The notes under the pieces: model-generated
Told to the model about the DNA's origin: nothing
Database searches by the model: none
What the model saw: the letters and a program-made list of their open reading frames with translations, nothing else
Position numbers and translations under genes: made by a program
Part shown: positions 6,584-7,211 of the stretch, piece by piece
Layout of the letters: every line of letters starts with the position of its first letter
Numbering within the stretch: the first letter of the stretch is position 1
DNA from: Sediminibacterium ginsengisoli
GTDB taxonomy: Bacteria > Bacteroidota > Bacteroidia > Chitinophagales > Chitinophagaceae
Reading direction: 5' to 3'
NCBI GenBank assembly: GCA_943324415.2
Contig: CALPLN020000094.1
Coordinates: 1 to 7,211 of the forward strand
DNA length: 7,211 nt

Positions 6584-7211
6584 TTAGTTGGCTAGTTTCA
6601 CTTGGACGTTGAGTTCTGGGTTCAGGTCTAAGAATTGTACAAAGTCATCATTGACTAAAAATCCTTTGTCGATGGTCAATAAACTTGCAGCTAGCTGTTC
6701 TCTTGGTTCAACAAAGGTGATCTTGAGTGAGGTTCGTCCTGGATTTTCTTTGATGTTCTTTTCCAAAAAATCAATCATATCTGCTCTTAAGTTGGCTGGG
6801 TGTAAGCTAATTTCAACGGTTCGGGTTTGAACTTGCTTGACAGTTTCTAAAAGGGACATGGTCTGTAACTTGAATTCAAAATTGTTCGGTTGATTGAATC
6901 TATTTCTAAATGCACCATTGATGCAGACCTTTTGTCCCACTTCTAAATAATTCTGAAATTTTACATAATCCTCACTCCATAATATAAAGTCCGTTTTGCC
7001 TGTAAAATCTTCAATGGCAAAAGATCCAAAGTTCTTACCAGTTTTAGTAATTCTATGTTGTACCTCCGTCACCAATCCAGCGAGTTTAAAATTCTTACCT
7101 AAGTTATTGGGAAAATTAATCAAGTTGTCTTTGACTTCATTGTATTCATTGATCGGCGTGAAAGCATAGTGCTTTAATTCAAAATTAAAATGGTCTAATG
7201 GATGCCCACTC
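6584..7211 (-). CDS. dnaE: DNA polymerase III alpha subunit, C-terminal part (N-terminus beyond right edge)
   Basis: This is the C-terminal 208 residues of the replicative polymerase subunit DnaE; the reading frame is open to the right edge. The visible fragment starts with SGHPLD, the well-conserved motif that precedes the C-terminal region in DnaE (usually seen as GHPLD/GHPID). An OB-fold follows at about fragment residues 41-115 (LAGLVTEVQHRITKTGKNFGSFAIED, continuing to about FRNRFNQPNNFEFKL), which in the family contacts single-stranded DNA. The last 80 or so residues, with the PGRTSLKITF strand region, form the small C-terminal domain. The catalytic palm and PHP domains would lie outside the window. 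An internal TTG at 7121-7123 is not a start, because homology continues upstream. The stop TAA is at 6584-6586, 111 bp before trxA. Confidence 0.92.
   Translation of the reverse strand, partial: SGHPLDHFNFELKHYAFTPINEYNEVKDNLINFPNNLGKNFKLAGLVTEVQHRITKTGKNFGSFAIEDFTGKTDFILWSEDYVKFQNYLEVGQKVCINGAFRNRFNQPNNFEFKLQTMSLLETVKQVQTRTVEISLHPANLRADMIDFLEKNIKENPGRTSLKITFVEPREQLAASLLTIDKGFLVNDDFVQFLDLNPELNVQVKLAN

Noticed and set aside
6261..6830. Plus-strand ORFs opposite trxA (6261-6443) and dnaE (6588-6830)
   Set aside because: They are antisense to clear homologues and have no domains or upstream signals.

Overview
The window looks like ordinary chromosomal DNA from a member of the Bacteroidota, plausibly the Chitinophagaceae or a relative. 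The base composition is moderately AT-rich. Exact TAnnTTTG promoter boxes (the Bacteroidota -7 element) lie upstream of three genes, and no gene has a clear AGGAGG-type ribosome binding site. The protein families also fit this phylum. Placement below phylum level is inference from protein flavour only. I see no mobile element, CRISPR array, tRNA, rRNA, phage gene or defence system, and no evidence for an undescribed system.

Layout from left to right: a minus-strand RlmK-type 23S rRNA methyltransferase, cut by the left edge (1-656). Next is a rho-independent terminator (677-707) for a minus-strand class Ib aspartate aminotransferase (729-1919). A 128-bp divergent intergenic region follows, carrying the promoter of a plus-strand single-chain iron-sulfur L-serine ammonia-lyase (2048-3505). 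This gene converges, with only 14 bp between stop codons, on a minus-strand aminodeoxyfutalosine synthase, MqnE (3520-4677). Upstream of mqnE on the same strand come a concentrative nucleoside transporter (4779-6041), a second terminator (6102-6134), thioredoxin (6155-6472) and the C-terminal part of the DNA polymerase III alpha subunit (6584 to the right edge).

Functionally this is a set of housekeeping genes rather than one pathway. The aminotransferase and serine ammonia-lyase both feed central carbon and nitrogen metabolism (oxaloacetate/glutamate and pyruvate/ammonia). MqnE implies that menaquinone is made by the futalosine route. The transporter scavenges nucleosides. Thioredoxin next to dnaE supplies reducing power, for example to enzymes such as ribonucleotide reductase, but their adjacency is only suggestive.

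The points most worth a second look are fine-scale. The serine ammonia-lyase ends exactly on a cysteine, as in 'tail-in-mouth' enzymes. The nucleoside transporter lacks side chains that bind Na+ in the Vibrio homologue. The sdaA promoter box sits so close to the ATG that the mRNA may be almost leaderless. No stretch longer than 300 bases lacks a gene.
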